A DNA stretch of 55,545 bases from an uncultured Clostridiaceae bacterium (lineage in GTDB: Bacteria; Bacillota; Clostridia; Lachnospirales; Lachnospiraceae), in contig CAMWUK010000012.1 of the NCBI GenBank assembly GCA_947177415.1, positions 1 to 55,545 on the forward strand, in the 5' to 3' direction. Of the stretch, positions 43,881 to 53,044 are shown piece by piece. Below the pieces are notes generated by a model, which searched no databases, was not told the DNA's origin, and saw only the letters and a program-made list of their open reading frames with translations. A program made the translations under genes and the position numbers. The first letter of the stretch is position 1. Each line of letters begins with the position of its first letter.

Positions 43881-44630
43881 ATGTTATCAGAAGATAGATT
43901 TCAAACTATTTTACAATTATTACAACAAAAACGCTCGGTTACAGTTCCTGAATTATGTAAACTTTTACAAACCTCTGAATCCACAATCCGAAGAGATTTG
44001 AATACCTTAGCAGAAATGGGAAAACTTAATAAAGTACATGGTGGAGCAACTGCCATTGACCAACCGGTTTTTACCCAGGAAGAAACAGTTGATATTAGGT
44101 CTTCCAAATATATTAAAGAGAAAAAGCAAATTGCAGCTTATGCAGCTAGTATTGTCACTAATGAGGATTTTATATTTTTAGATGCAGGAACTACAACAGA
44201 AAAAGTAATAGATTTCTTAGTTCCAAACAAGGCAATTTTTATTACAAATGGTATTTTACACATAAGAAAACTGACACAAAAAGGATTTCGTGCATATTTA
44301 TTAGGTGGAGAGTTAAAGCTATCTACAGAAGCTATGGTAGGTGCAACTGCTGTGGAACATTTGAAAAATTATAATTTTACCAAATGTTTTCTAGGTGTCA
44401 ACGGAATCCATGAGCAATACGGATATACTACTCCTGATGTGGCAGAAGCAATGATAAAAAAGGAGGTGTTAGGACGCAGCTTCATGCGATGTATATTGGC
44501 AGATAGAAGTAAATTTGGTGCAATTACCTCAGTTTCCTTTGGCAATCTTAGTCAGGCTTGTGTTGTAACAGATTGCTTAAAAAATACACATTATAAAGAT
44601 TTTACAGTTATTAAGGAGGTGGGTGAATGA
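43881..44630 (+). CDS. fruR: DeoR-family regulator of the fructose operon
   Basis: 249 residues. An N-terminal DeoR helix-turn-helix (about 1-56, VTVPELCKLLQTSESTIRRDL) and the conserved HGGA motif (KVHGGATAI) are followed by a sugar-phosphate sensor domain (about 75-235, FLDAGTTTEKVIDFL). Position at the head of fruK-fruA and a 4-nt overlap with fruK identify it as the FruR/FruR-like repressor that responds to fructose 1-phosphate. AAGGAGGG precedes the ATG. Confidence 0.9.
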   Translation: MLSEDRFQTILQLLQQKRSVTVPELCKLLQTSESTIRRDLNTLAEMGKLNKVHGGATAIDQPVFTQEETVDIRSSKYIKEKKQIAAYAASIVTNEDFIFLDAGTTTEKVIDFLVPNKAIFITNGILHIRKLTQKGFRAYLLGGELKLSTEAMVGATAVEHLKNYNFTKCFLGVNGIHEQYGYTTPDVAEAMIKKEVLGRSFMRCILADRSKFGAITSVSFGNLSQACVVTDCLKNTHYKDFTVIKEVGE

Positions 44631-45538
44631 TTTACACAGTCACTTTTAATCCGGCATTGGATTATGTCATACGAACAGAGAATTTCGCAACAAATCAGGT
44701 GAATCGTTCTGATACAGAATCCATATACTATGGAGGAAAGGGAATTAATGTTTCTATTATTCTCAGCCGTCTGGGCGTTGCCAATCTTGCACTGGGATTT
44801 ATTGCTGGATTTACCGGAAGAGAAATTGAACAGGGTGTAAAAGAACGAGGTGTACTAACAGATTTTATCTGGTTAGAGAAGGGACTCTCACGAATCAATG
44901 TAAAGATTAAATCCCAAATGAATAAGGAGGAAACAGAAGTAAATGGCCAAGGTCCTGAAATTCCTAACACGGCACTTTTACAGCTATTTGAAAAACTGGA
45001 ACGGCTAACAGGAGAAGATATGTTGGTACTTGCAGGTAGTATTCCAAAATCTCTCCCCCAAGATATATACCAACAGATTATGGCACAGCTTGCTCCTAAA
45101 AAGATACCTGTTGTGGTCGATGCTACAGGTACTTTGTTACAAAAAGTTTTAGAATATCATCCATTTCTTATAAAGCCTAACAATCATGAACTAGGGGAAT
45201 TGTTTGATACCACGTTAAAGACAAAGGAAGATATTCTCCATTATTCAAGAAAACTACAGGAAATGGGTGCCAGAAATGTACTTGTCTCCATGGCAGGAAA
45301 TGGTTCTATTCTTATTACAGAAAATCAGGAAGTTCATCAAATGGGCGTTGCAAAGGGTACTGTCCGCAATTCTGTAGGTGCTGGTGATTCTATGGTAGCA
45401 GGTTTTCTTGCCGGATATCAACAGACCAAGGATTATGCTTATGCTCTCCGGCTTGGAACAGCAGCCGGTGGTGCCACAGCCTTTTCGGACGATTTAGCTA
45501 CAAAAGAAGAAATTGAAACTATTTTACAGCAACTATAA
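44627..45538 (+). CDS. fruK: 1-phosphofructokinase
   Basis: A 303-residue PfkB-family kinase that phosphorylates fructose 1-phosphate to the 1,6-bisphosphate. It has MIYTVTFNPALDYVI at the start, YYGGKGINVSIIL (substrate loop) and the PfkB C-terminal signature VRNSVGAGDSMVAGFLAGY with catalytic Asp. It is translationally coupled to fruR and followed after 23 nt by fruA. Confidence 0.94.
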   Translation: MIYTVTFNPALDYVIRTENFATNQVNRSDTESIYYGGKGINVSIILSRLGVANLALGFIAGFTGREIEQGVKERGVLTDFIWLEKGLSRINVKIKSQMNKEETEVNGQGPEIPNTALLQLFEKLERLTGEDMLVLAGSIPKSLPQDIYQQIMAQLAPKKIPVVVDATGTLLQKVLEYHPFLIKPNNHELGELFDTTLKTKEDILHYSRKLQEMGARNVLVSMAGNGSILITENQEVHQMGVAKGTVRNSVGAGDSMVAGFLAGYQQTKDYAYALRLGTAAGGATAFSDDLATKEEIETILQQL

Positions 45539-45561
45539 GTTATCAGACTGGAGGGATTGTT

Positions 45562-47502
45562 ATGCGTATTACAGATTTATTAAAAGAAGATGGAATCGTA
45601 CTGCAGACAAAAATGCAGGATAAACCTTCTACGATTGACTTCCTGGTGGATTTGCATAATAAGGTGGGAAATCTTTCGGATAAGGCACTCTATAAACAGG
45701 GAATACTGGATAGAGAAGAAATGAGTACTACTGCTATTGGTGAAGGAATTGCCATTCCACATGCCAAAAACGCAGGTGTTAAAAAAGCAGGATTAGTAGC
45801 TATGACCGTACCTGATGGTGTGGATTATGATTCTATGGATGGAGAACCTTCCAACTTGTTTTTTATGATTGCAGCCCCTGAAAAAGGCAGTGATGTACAT
45901 CTGGAAGTATTATCCCGTTTATCTACACTTTTGATGGATGCAGATTTCCGAAATGACCTTTTATCTGCCTCTACAAAACAAGAGTTTTTAAAACTAATTG
46001 ATCAAAAAGAACTTGAAAAATTTGGCGAAGAGGAATCTTCTACAAATGTAGAAAGCTCCTCTGGAAAAAATACAGAATCTTCCAAAGAGGGTTATCGAAT
46101 TCTGGCAGTCACTGCATGTCCTACTGGTATTGCCCATACTTATATGGCAGCCGAGGCACTGGAACAAAAAGGAAAAGAAATGGGTATTCCTCTAAAAGCA
46201 GAAACTAATGGTTCTGGTGGTGCCAAAAATATACTGACAACAGAAGAAATTGCCAATGCAGACGGTATTATTATTGCGGCTGATAAAAATGTAGAAATGG
46301 CACGTTTTGATGGAAAACCAGTATTGCAGGTGAAAGTTGCTGACGGCATTCATAAACCAGCAGAACTGATTCAGAAAATTGCAGATGGTAAAGCTCCTAT
46401 TTACCATTATCATGGAACTGCCAGCGAAAGCAGCTCTGAGGAAAGTGAGAGTATTGGCAGACAAATTTATAAACATTTGATGAATGGTGTTTCCCACATG
46501 CTTCCATTTGTAATTGGTGGTGGAATCTTAATTGCCCTTGCCTTTTTGCTGGATGATTATTCCATTGACCCTGGAAACTTTGGAAAAAACACACCATTAG
46601 CTGCCTGGTTTAAATGTATTGGTGAATTTGCTTTTAACTTTATGCTTCCTATTTTAGCTGGATATATTGCTATGAGTATTGCCGACCGTCCAGGACTTTT
46701 AGTTGGTTTTGTTGGTGGCTACATTGCTTCTATTGGAGCTACCTTTGCAGACCCTGCCGGTGCACATACTATACCTGCCGGTTTTCTTGGTGCTTTAGTT
46801 GCCGGTTTCCTTGGCGGATATTTAATCCTAGGTCTGGAAAAACTGTGTGACAAATTACCAAAAGTCTTAGAAGGCATCAAGCCAGTTTTAATTTATCCAG
46901 TAGTAGGTTTACTTATGATTGGTGTTTTAATGTGTGCTGTTGATCCATTTGTATCCATGTTAAACACCGCCCTTACCAACGGACTGCAATCTATGGGTGG
47001 CAGTAGTAAAATTTTACTTGGATGTGTACTTGGCGGTATGATGTCAGTAGATATGGGAGGTCCAGTAAATAAAGCAGCTTATCTATTTGGTACAGCCTCT
47101 CTTGCCAGCAACGGTTTTGATATTATGGCAGCCGTTATGGTAGGTGGTATGGTTCCTCCAATTGCCATAGCCCTTGCTACCACATTCTTCAAAAACCGTT
47201 TTACCGAAAATGAACGGAAATCCGGTGTTGTAAATTATATTATGGGACTTTGCTTTATATCTGAAGGTGCAATCCCATTTGCAGCTTCAGATCCACTTCG
47301 TGTCATTCCTTCCTGCGTAATCGGTTCTGCCGTTGCAGGTGGAATCTCCATGGTTATGGGTTGTACACTTCGTGCTCCTCATGGCGGATTGTTTGTTTTA
47401 CCAGTAATTGGTAATCCTCTTGGATATGTACTTGCTTTGGTAGTTGGCTCACTTGTAGGTATGTTACTCCTTGCCCTATTGAAGAAACGAATCTCTAATT
47501 AA
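45562..47502 (+). CDS. fruA: Fructose PTS transporter EIIABC
   Basis: A 646-residue single-chain transporter. EIIA (about 1-150) has the phospho-histidine in GIAIPHAKN. EIIB (about 172-265) has the phospho-cysteine in VTACPTGIAHTYMAAEAL. EIIC (about 295-646) has about 10 membrane helices, with MLPFVIGGGILIAL and the GGMMSVDMGGPVNKAAY loop. It imports fructose as fructose 1-phosphate. An R3 MITE separates it from ptsH. Confidence 0.94.
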   Translation: MRITDLLKEDGIVLQTKMQDKPSTIDFLVDLHNKVGNLSDKALYKQGILDREEMSTTAIGEGIAIPHAKNAGVKKAGLVAMTVPDGVDYDSMDGEPSNLFFMIAAPEKGSDVHLEVLSRLSTLLMDADFRNDLLSASTKQEFLKLIDQKELEKFGEEESSTNVESSSGKNTESSKEGYRILAVTACPTGIAHTYMAAEALEQKGKEMGIPLKAETNGSGGAKNILTTEEIANADGIIIAADKNVEMARFDGKPVLQVKVADGIHKPAELIQKIADGKAPIYHYHGTASESSSEESESIGRQIYKHLMNGVSHMLPFVIGGGILIALAFLLDDYSIDPGNFGKNTPLAAWFKCIGEFAFNFMLPILAGYIAMSIADRPGLLVGFVGGYIASIGATFADPAGAHTIPAGFLGALVAGFLGGYLILGLEKLCDKLPKVLEGIKPVLIYPVVGLLMIGVLMCAVDPFVSMLNTALTNGLQSMGGSSKILLGCVLGGMMSVDMGGPVNKAAYLFGTASLASNGFDIMAAVMVGGMVPPIAIALATTFFKNRFTENERKSGVVNYIMGLCFISEGAIPFAASDPLRVIPSCVIGSAVAGGISMVMGCTLRAPHGGLFVLPVIGNPLGYVLALVVGSLVGMLLLALLKKRISN

Positions 47503-47515
47503 AGCGTAACTGTTA

Positions 47516-47659
47516 GTTACTGTTCACTTACAAGCTTGACACTTGCTGTCAAGCTATGTGCCAAAACGTAGAACAGCCAAGAATCCAGCCTTTTGCCGAA
47601 GGCGAATTATAAATAGGCTGGATTCCGTTACTGTTTGCACCGTAGGTGCGAACTGTAAC
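47516..47659. repeat. MITE family R3, copy 2, nested in an older 28-bp element
   Basis: 144 bp, inverted relative to the 39617 copy, with GTTACTGTTC at one end and GAACTGTAAC at the other. The target repeats ACTGTTA (47509-47515 and 47660-47666) match exactly over 7 bp. Removing the insert and one repeat restores a 28-bp palindrome (47506-47515 joined to about 47667-47684) of the mini-MITE class, which shows nested insertion. It lies between fruA and ptsH. Confidence 0.85.
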
Positions 47660-47715
47660 ACTGTTAGGAACCATAAATAGTTATTATAAAATCTAAATAG
47701 AAAGAAGGAATTTAT

Positions 47716-47979
47716 ATGGTATCACAAAAAATAACAATAAAAAATGAACAGGGACTTCACATGCGTCCTGCAGGTGTTTTTGCAAAAGCAGTCGCTCCTT
47801 TTCAATCTGATGTAAAAATTAAAGTAGGTGACAAAACTGTAAATGGAAAAAGTATTATGAATATTATTGGTGCCTGCATCAAATATGGCACAGAAATTGA
47901 AATTATCTGTGAAGGTGCAGATGAAGAAGCCGCATTGAAAGAAGCAATTTCCCAGATTGAATCCGGTATGGGAGAATAA
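47716..47979 (+). CDS. ptsH: Phosphocarrier protein HPr
   Basis: 87 residues with the phospho-acceptor His15 in QGLHMRPAG and the regulatory Ser46 in NGKSIMNIIGA. The Ser site is the target of HPr kinase in Firmicutes and supports catabolite control. AGAAAGAAGGA precedes the ATG. It stands 12 nt before ptsI and directly after the fructose transporter, so the genes form one functional PTS unit. Confidence 0.94.
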   Translation: MVSQKITIKNEQGLHMRPAGVFAKAVAPFQSDVKIKVGDKTVNGKSIMNIIGACIKYGTEIEIICEGADEEAALKEAISQIESGMGE

Positions 47980-47991
47980 GAGGTGATTAAT

Positions 47992-49695
47992 ATGATGACA
48001 GGAATAGGAGCATCAAAAGGTTTTGGAATTGGCAAAATTGTTATGATTCAGGATGTAGATTTAGTCATCCATGATACTCCTGTCTCTGATCCGGAAGCAG
48101 AACTTACCCGTTTTTCCCAAGCGGTGGACACATTTGTCCACCGTACGGAAAAAATGGCAGCAGAGATAAGAACCCGTGTCGGAGAAAAAGAGGCAGAAAT
48201 TTTAGAAGGACATATCATTATGCTGCAGGACCCTGCTATGAGTGATGGTGTCGCAGATGGTATCAAAGAAGGTCTTACAGCAGAACGGGCATTTTCCAAT
48301 GTTTGTGATATGTTTATTGGTGTATTTTCCATGGCAGAAGATGAACTGACCAAACAACGGGCAACAGATGTGGAAGATATCCGCTCCCGTATGTTGAAAA
48401 TTCTTCTTCATGTGGAGGAAGTGGACATTCGTAATGTTCCTCCACATACGATACTTGTAGCAAAAGATTTGACACCTTCCATGACAGTTGGTATTTCAAA
48501 AGAAAATGTAGTTGGAATTTTAACAGAAGTTGGTGGTTATACTTCCCACTCTGCTATTCTCGCCAGAGCCTTAGGAATTCCTGCTGTACTTAGTCTGGCA
48601 GATATTACAACAAAAGCAAAGGATGGTATGGAAGCAGTATGCGATGGCGAATCTGGTACTGTAATTCTCTCTCCTACTGATGCAGAAAAGAAAGATTATG
48701 AAGAGAAACGGCTGGCTTATCTTGAGCAGATGAAAGCCTTAAAAGAATTTTTTGGTAAACCGACTTTAACTGCTGATAATACTTCTGTTGAACTGGTTTG
48801 CAACATTGGAAAACCTGGTGATGCTACTGCTGTATTGGAAGCAAGCGGGGAAGGTGTGGGACTCTTCCGGACAGAATTTTTATTTATGGACAGAGATACC
48901 ATTCCTACCGAAGAAGAACAATTCCAAGCCTATAAAGAAGTAGCCGAAAAGCTTTCTGGTAAACCGGTTATTATCCGTACCCTTGATGTAGGAGGAGACA
49001 AGGAAATCCCTTACCTTCATTTGCCAAAGGAAGACAATCCATTCCTTGGATACCGGGCAATCCGTGTCTGCCTTGACCAAAAGGATATGTACCGTATACA
49101 GCTCCGTGCTCTTCTTCGTGCCAGTGCATACGGAAAGATTCGTATTATGATTCCTATGATAACTTGTATAGAAGAACTTAGGGGGGCAAAAGACCTATTG
49201 GAAGAATTAAAAGAAGAACTTCGTTCCCAGAGCATCTCTTTTGATGAAAACATTCCAGTAGGTGTTATGATCGAAACTCCTGCTGCTGTTATGATTGCTG
49301 ATTTGTTGGCAAAAGAAGCGGATTTCTTTAGTATAGGAACCAATGATTTAACCCAGTATATTATGGCAGTAGATAGAGGTAATGCCCATGTAGCTAACCT
49401 ATATTCCCATTATAACCCTGCTGTCCTTCGTGCAATAAAGCATGTTATTGCTTGTGGAAAAAAAGAAGGTATTATGGTGGGTATGTGTGGGGAGGCGGCA
49501 GCAGATTCCCGTCTGATTCCTCTTCTTCTCTCATACGGATTGCAGGAATTTAGCGTAAGTGCCACTTCTGTGCTGGCTACCAGGGCAACCATTTCCAAAT
49601 GGGATAAAGCTTCTGCTGATGCTCTCGCCAAAGAGGTAGCTGCTTTGCTTACAAAAGAAGAAGTGGAAAGCTGTCTGAAAAAAAATGTACGGTAA
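47992..49695 (+). CDS. ptsI: PTS Enzyme I (phosphoenolpyruvate-protein phosphotransferase)
   Basis: About 567 residues. The N-terminal HPr-binding and phosphohistidine domain has GGYTSHSAILARALGIPAV (active His in TSH). The C-terminal PEP-binding barrel (about 255-540) has GVGLFRTEFLFMDRD, VIIRTLDVGGDK and GMCGEAA with the catalytic Cys. An ATG at 47992 after AGAGGTGAT is chosen, and a GTG at 47983 is the alternative. It transfers phosphate from PEP to HPr. Confidence 0.94.
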   Translation: MMTGIGASKGFGIGKIVMIQDVDLVIHDTPVSDPEAELTRFSQAVDTFVHRTEKMAAEIRTRVGEKEAEILEGHIIMLQDPAMSDGVADGIKEGLTAERAFSNVCDMFIGVFSMAEDELTKQRATDVEDIRSRMLKILLHVEEVDIRNVPPHTILVAKDLTPSMTVGISKENVVGILTEVGGYTSHSAILARALGIPAVLSLADITTKAKDGMEAVCDGESGTVILSPTDAEKKDYEEKRLAYLEQMKALKEFFGKPTLTADNTSVELVCNIGKPGDATAVLEASGEGVGLFRTEFLFMDRDTIPTEEEQFQAYKEVAEKLSGKPVIIRTLDVGGDKEIPYLHLPKEDNPFLGYRAIRVCLDQKDMYRIQLRALLRASAYGKIRIMIPMITCIEELRGAKDLLEELKEELRSQSISFDENIPVGVMIETPAAVMIADLLAKEADFFSIGTNDLTQYIMAVDRGNAHVANLYSHYNPAVLRAIKHVIACGKKEGIMVGMCGEAAADSRLIPLLLSYGLQEFSVSATSVLATRATISKWDKASADALAKEVAALLTKEEVESCLKKNVR

Positions 49696-49733
49696 TGTTT
49701 TAACTATTATTAGCATTATTCAAAACAGTAAAT

Positions 49734-49769
49734 AAGGCTAGGTCTTTGATATATCAAAGACTTAGCCTT
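49734..49769 (+). terminator. Terminator after ptsI
   Basis: A 17-bp stem with one mismatch (49734-49750 with 49753-49769, AAGGCTA...TAGCCTT) has a tiny loop. Only a weak T-tract follows. It is still the best candidate for ending the fru-pts transcript. Confidence 0.6.
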
Positions 49770-49777
49770 GCTTAATT

Positions 49778-49805
49778 GTAACTGTTCAAAACCATGAACA
49801 GTTAC
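49778..49805. repeat. 28-bp mini-MITE after ptsI
   Basis: A 28-bp palindrome (GTAACTGTTCA...TGAACAGTTAC) with flanking 8-mers GCTTAATT (49770-49777) and GTTTAATT (49806-49813) that match at 7 of 8 positions. Confidence 0.75.
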
Positions 49806-49830
49806 GTTTAATTTTATATTGACTAATTAC

Positions 49831-50244
49831 TTATAGTTCCTCGTCATTTATAGCTATGATCCTACCAGCTTCACATGCTTCCAGACATAAACTTCTCATG
49901 GCAAGAGCTGTGGCAATATCTACTTCACCGGATGAAATCTCTTCATCAGACAATGGCTCCGGACTGACAGCATATATCCCATAATTCATTTCTACCAGAC
50001 CAAACATATCATCCATAACATATGTACTAAAATCCGGCGGGGTATTCAACAAATGGGAAATATTATCTAATGTTTCTTGTTTCAGCTTCTCCGGGTTGGC
50101 AGAATTATCATCTGATAATATAGCAACTACATAATCACCGATTAATGCAAAACATTTCCTGTTATCATAATAATATCTGAAGTGTTCTATCGTTTTTTCT
50201 TCTATTTCACTAAGGTTTCTTTGTACCACTTTGTGTATTTGCAA
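49831..50244 (-). CDS. Small cytoplasmic protein of unknown function
   Basis: 137 residues with no membrane segment and an acidic C-terminus. The start is TTG with AAGGAGG 9 nt upstream. I do not recognise the family. Size, low similarity to anything familiar, and position at the head of a series of small orphan genes (49.8-54.2 kb) resemble immunity-protein arrays of polymorphic toxin systems, but no toxin gene is in view. Confidence 0.6.
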   Translation of the reverse strand: MQIHKVVQRNLSEIEEKTIEHFRYYYDNRKCFALIGDYVVAILSDDNSANPEKLKQETLDNISHLLNTPPDFSTYVMDDMFGLVEMNYGIYAVSPEPLSDEEISSGEVDIATALAMRSLCLEACEAGRIIAINDEEL

Positions 50245-50295
50245 TATAATATACCTCCTTAAGTTTATTAGGCGAAGTTATCCAATTTCATAATA

Positions 50296-50346
50296 TCACA
50301 TTCCATAGTGATTTAGTATTTCTTCACCCATATCTTCTTTTTTCAT
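50296..50346 (-). CDS. Possible 16-residue peptide
   Basis: An ATG with a strong AAGGAGG site opens MKKEDMGEEILNHYGM and stops. It may be a real short peptide or the decayed 5' end of a lost gene in this degenerate area. Confidence 0.25.
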   Translation of the reverse strand: MKKEDMGEEILNHYGM

Positions 50347-50375
50347 AAGCCAAGCCTCCTTGTATTCCCTCAAAT

Positions 50376-50582
50376 TCACTTATCATAATAATCCTTCAAA
50401 AGTTTTCTTACATAGGAAGAGACAACTGGCACCTCTCTATCAAAAAGAGAATACTCTAAGTGGATCTTTTTATCTTCTGATAAAATATGAATCCTTGGTA
50501 TTCCTTGTGAATTCTCCCTTATAAACCAATAGAAAACTTTTCCTTCATAATCCATTTTTCTTTTTCCCTTTTTCGATACCAC
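50376..50582 (-). CDS. Small protein of unknown function
   Basis: 68 residues. A GTG start with AAGGAGGAAG upstream is chosen, and an ATG at 50555 is the alternative. The compact beta-rich sequence (KVFYWFIRENSQGIPRIHI) was not recognised. Upstream (50583-50740) the minus strand has uninterrupted coding-like sequence without a start, perhaps a gene remnant, and a palindrome TATGGGATAAA/TTTATCCCATA. Confidence 0.5.
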   Translation of the reverse strand: MVSKKGKRKMDYEGKVFYWFIRENSQGIPRIHILSEDKKIHLEYSLFDREVPVVSSYVRKLLKDYYDK

Positions 50583-50740
50583 TTTCTTCCTCCTTCTCCT
50601 ACCAAACAGTCCAACATTTCTTCATGATTACCGCCCGCCTTTATTAAACAACCATCTGCAAAACAATTAAATTTCCCCTGCATGCTATTCCTATGGGATA
50701 AACCATATCATTTATCCCATATTCAGGCTATTGGAAATTC

Positions 50741-51148
50741 CTATTTATTTCTTGTTGTTATGTTAACATTTTCGCAAATAATATCAAAACAAATTTCACT
50801 ACCAATAATCATGATTAAATATAACTTATTTATCTTGGATAAATTAACATTGTATCCATACCTATAATATTTCAAAGAACTTTCCACTTCATCTTTACTT
50901 AATTCTTTCATATAAATATCTGCTATAAAATAAGCAAATCCTTCATCCTCAAATGCTTCATTATCAATACAACATTTGAATATCTGGTTACATTCCAAAT
51001 TTTTGTAAATCTTCCCATCATAACAATTTAAAAATTTAAATACCATATAATTATTCCGCACTATAGAAATTTCATATAAATTTACATTTTCCATAATCCG
51101 TTCCATGTGTTCCCACCATTTATATTTTTGTAATTCAAAGATATTCAT
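50741..51148 (-). CDS. Small protein of unknown function, immunity-like
   Basis: 135 residues, AT-rich, no clear membrane segment, with AAAGGAG before the ATG. The composition (many Asn, Lys, Tyr, Ile) and isolated setting resemble orphan immunity proteins, but no family motif is seen. Confidence 0.55.
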   Translation of the reverse strand: MNIFELQKYKWWEHMERIMENVNLYEISIVRNNYMVFKFLNCYDGKIYKNLECNQIFKCCIDNEAFEDEGFAYFIADIYMKELSKDEVESSLKYYRYGYNVNLSKINKLYLIMIIGSEICFDIICENVNITTRNK

Positions 51149-51280
51149 TTCTATTTCTCCTTTTCATCAATCTCCATAATTTCACATAGCTTATCCACAA
51201 ACGGTTATTTACTTCCGCTGTTGGTGTAGCAAAACCTGAAAAATATATCTGAAAATAACAAAACACTTAAAAATCTCAAA

Positions 51281-51308
51281 AAATAGGGGTGCCGAAACAC
51301 CCCTATTT
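51281..51308. terminator. Hairpin terminator
   Basis: A perfect 11-bp stem AAATAGGGGTG/CACCCCTATTT has a 6-nt loop with A-rich and T-rich sides, so it could work in both directions. It ends the possible toxin transcript from the minus strand. Confidence 0.65.
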
Positions 51309-51432
51309 TCCTAAACCTCTTGCAAAATATGCCAAGATGGTTTATAATCAAATCAGAAACCGAAGGATTTTGGAATGTCCAACGGTTGCTCAATCGGAAA
51401 CATATAACTCGTTAATATTATTAACGGATTAC

Positions 51433-51468
51433 AGGCTGTCCTCTATTCGCACTAGAAGATAGCCTTTT
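51433..51468 (+). terminator. Terminator-like hairpin of a possible antisense RNA
   Basis: A 12-bp stem with one or two non-Watson-Crick pairs (51433-51444 with 51454-51465) is followed by TTTT on the plus strand, directly after the stop of the 27-residue protein encoded on the opposite strand. It could end or belong to an antisense RNA of a type I toxin pair. Confidence 0.4.
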
Positions 51469-51471
51469 CCG

Positions 51472-51555
51472 TTATTTGCGGTTGTTTCTAGTGTCTATGT
51501 ATGTTAAGGCTGCAAACACAACCAATAAAAGCGTAAGTACTTCTAATGTATTCAT
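51472..51555 (-). CDS. 27-residue hydrophobic peptide, possible type I (holin-like) toxin
   Basis: An ATG with a very strong AAAGGAGG site opens 27 codons: MNTLEVLTLLLVVFAALTYI, then a polar, basic tail ending NNRK. One membrane helix plus a charged tail is the design of short membrane toxins of the Hol-Tox/Fst type. Stable hairpins flank it. The peptide could equally be a harmless membrane micro-protein. Confidence 0.5.
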   Translation of the reverse strand: MNTLEVLTLLLVVFAALTYIDTRNNRK

Positions 51556-51915
51556 ACCGACCTCCTTTCCGTTTCCAGAAAGGACAACCGCAGACTATCC
51601 CCACTTGCTCTAATCTGACTACCGCCATTGTATCACATTTTGTCAAAGAATGCCAGTAAAGTTTAATTTATGTTTCCAGCCACTTCCCTCTCCTTTAGAT
51701 ATCTGCCCTTTAGTATTACATCTCCCTTTGAGGCTTCTTCTCTGCCTCTTTCTCTGGCAAAGGTTTCTCTCTTTGCCCTTCTGCCCAATCATTGCTTTTT
51801 TCTCTGCCCCATTGTTCAGCACATTATTAATCACGTTATAATTGGCTTCCTCAAGCTCCTCAACCTTTGCAAGTGGTTTATACCCGGCAAAATCAACTCA
51901 ACTTTTTCCAAATGG
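51556..51915. other. Gene-poor stretch with coding debris
   Basis: No complete gene is seen. From about 51890 to 51650 the minus strand carries Lys/Glu-rich reading frames without ribosome sites, which look like remains of a decayed gene. The segment just upstream of the toxin-like gene (51556-51640) probably holds its promoter. Confidence 0.4.
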
Positions 51916-52266
51916 TTATAATAAATGTTCAAACTCCGAAATAATTTCTGCTTTTATAGTCTCTTTCCGAAATAAATCTCTTATCCTTTTTGCTAACTTA
52001 ATTTGATAAGATAATAATACATGTTCAGATTTTGGGTAAAAATCTATATTGTATTTGTAATAGAGATACGCATCATCATCTTCATTACTTAACCTAATAT
52101 CATAGTCATCATTTTTTACTATTTCAACAAAATTGTCTCCCAATAAAAAACTTCTTTCTGAAAAATCATCTTTATAAAAATCATCAAAGTTTGTACTAAT
52201 TATTTTTATAAGATCATTCATCTCTGCATTAACAGCTATTCTAAAATTTAAAGATATATTATACAT
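51916..52266 (-). CDS. Small protein of unknown function, immunity-like
   Basis: 116 residues with AAAGGA before the ATG. The sequence (ISLNFRIAVNAEMNDLIKII... YYKYNIDFYPKSEHVLLSY) has no familiar motif and no membrane segment. It is AT-rich and isolated, like its neighbours. Confidence 0.55.
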   Translation of the reverse strand: MYNISLNFRIAVNAEMNDLIKIISTNFDDFYKDDFSERSFLLGDNFVEIVKNDDYDIRLSNEDDDAYLYYKYNIDFYPKSEHVLLSYQIKLAKRIRDLFRKETIKAEIISEFEHLL

Positions 52267-52365
52267 TTATTCTTTCCTTTGTTCTTTTCAATGTACTTGT
52301 TTTTAGAAGTGTACATCTATTTTAACACATTTACAATTTCCACTCTGCAATACTGTAATCAACTT

Positions 52366-52498
52366 GTAACAGTTCAGCTAGGTCTGCACACTCCGCTGTG
52401 CAGACCGTAAAAAAGACTAAAACAGGATTGGAATTGGGCAATTTACATGCGAAGCTTGCCCAATTCCGTAACAGTTCAGCCTCCGGCTGAACTGTTAC
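52366..52498. repeat. MITE family R2, copy 3
   Basis: 133 bp, nearly the same sequence and orientation as the 21401 copy. The flanks ATCAACTT and ATTACTAT do not match, so the duplication has decayed or the DNA was rearranged. Its end overlaps the stop region of the next gene (52495). Confidence 0.8.
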
Positions 52499-53025
52499 AT
52501 TACTATCGTTATCACTTTCATATTTATCATTTTGGCATAAATGAGGATATATTCCCCCCTTCCACACAATACAGACCAACAGTTATCAAAATTTTCCTTG
52601 TTAAGTTCATGAAGCTCCCATGCACAATCTTCTTCATCATTATTTAAAATGGTTATACTCTCACCACACTCAAATATTATTTCTAATTTTTCTGATGACA
52701 GCTTCGTAGAACGAATCACAGAACCTTCTGACCATCTTAATGCAGCTAATTTAAACGCTAATACTGGCTCTTCTGGTTCAATAAAAGCAAATTCTTTTGT
52801 CATTTTCTTTACCGTTTTATCCCATTCTTCTTTATCTCCAAACCACCAATCACTTAAAATAGAAAGTCGCACTTCTCTAGGAATTTCCTTTTCACCTATT
52901 TTTTTCCCTACCTGACAATAAAAGTTTAATTGAAAATGAGTATGAAATACAAAAGAACCCAGGCTTGCTCCCTCCAACAAAATACTCACGATATTTTTCA
53001 CATCTATTTTTGTGCTAACACTCAT
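52495..53025 (-). CDS. Protein of unknown function, immunity-like
   Basis: 176 residues with GGATG before the ATG. A mixed alpha/beta composition with Trp- and Glu-rich stretches (DWWFGDKEEWDKTV, LNNDEEDCAWELHEL) recalls polymorphic-toxin immunity proteins, but no family is recognised. The stop falls at the edge of an R2 element, so the last residues may have changed on insertion. Confidence 0.55.
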   Translation of the reverse strand: MSVSTKIDVKNIVSILLEGASLGSFVFHTHFQLNFYCQVGKKIGEKEIPREVRLSILSDWWFGDKEEWDKTVKKMTKEFAFIEPEEPVLAFKLAALRWSEGSVIRSTKLSSEKLEIIFECGESITILNNDEEDCAWELHELNKENFDNCWSVLCGRGEYILIYAKMINMKVITIVM

Positions 53026-53044
53026 CTTTTTTCATCCTCCATTT

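Noticed and set aside
51643-51834. 63-codon frame of basic composition as a small gene
   Set aside because: No start site and no continuous homologous-looking domain; treated as decayed sequence.
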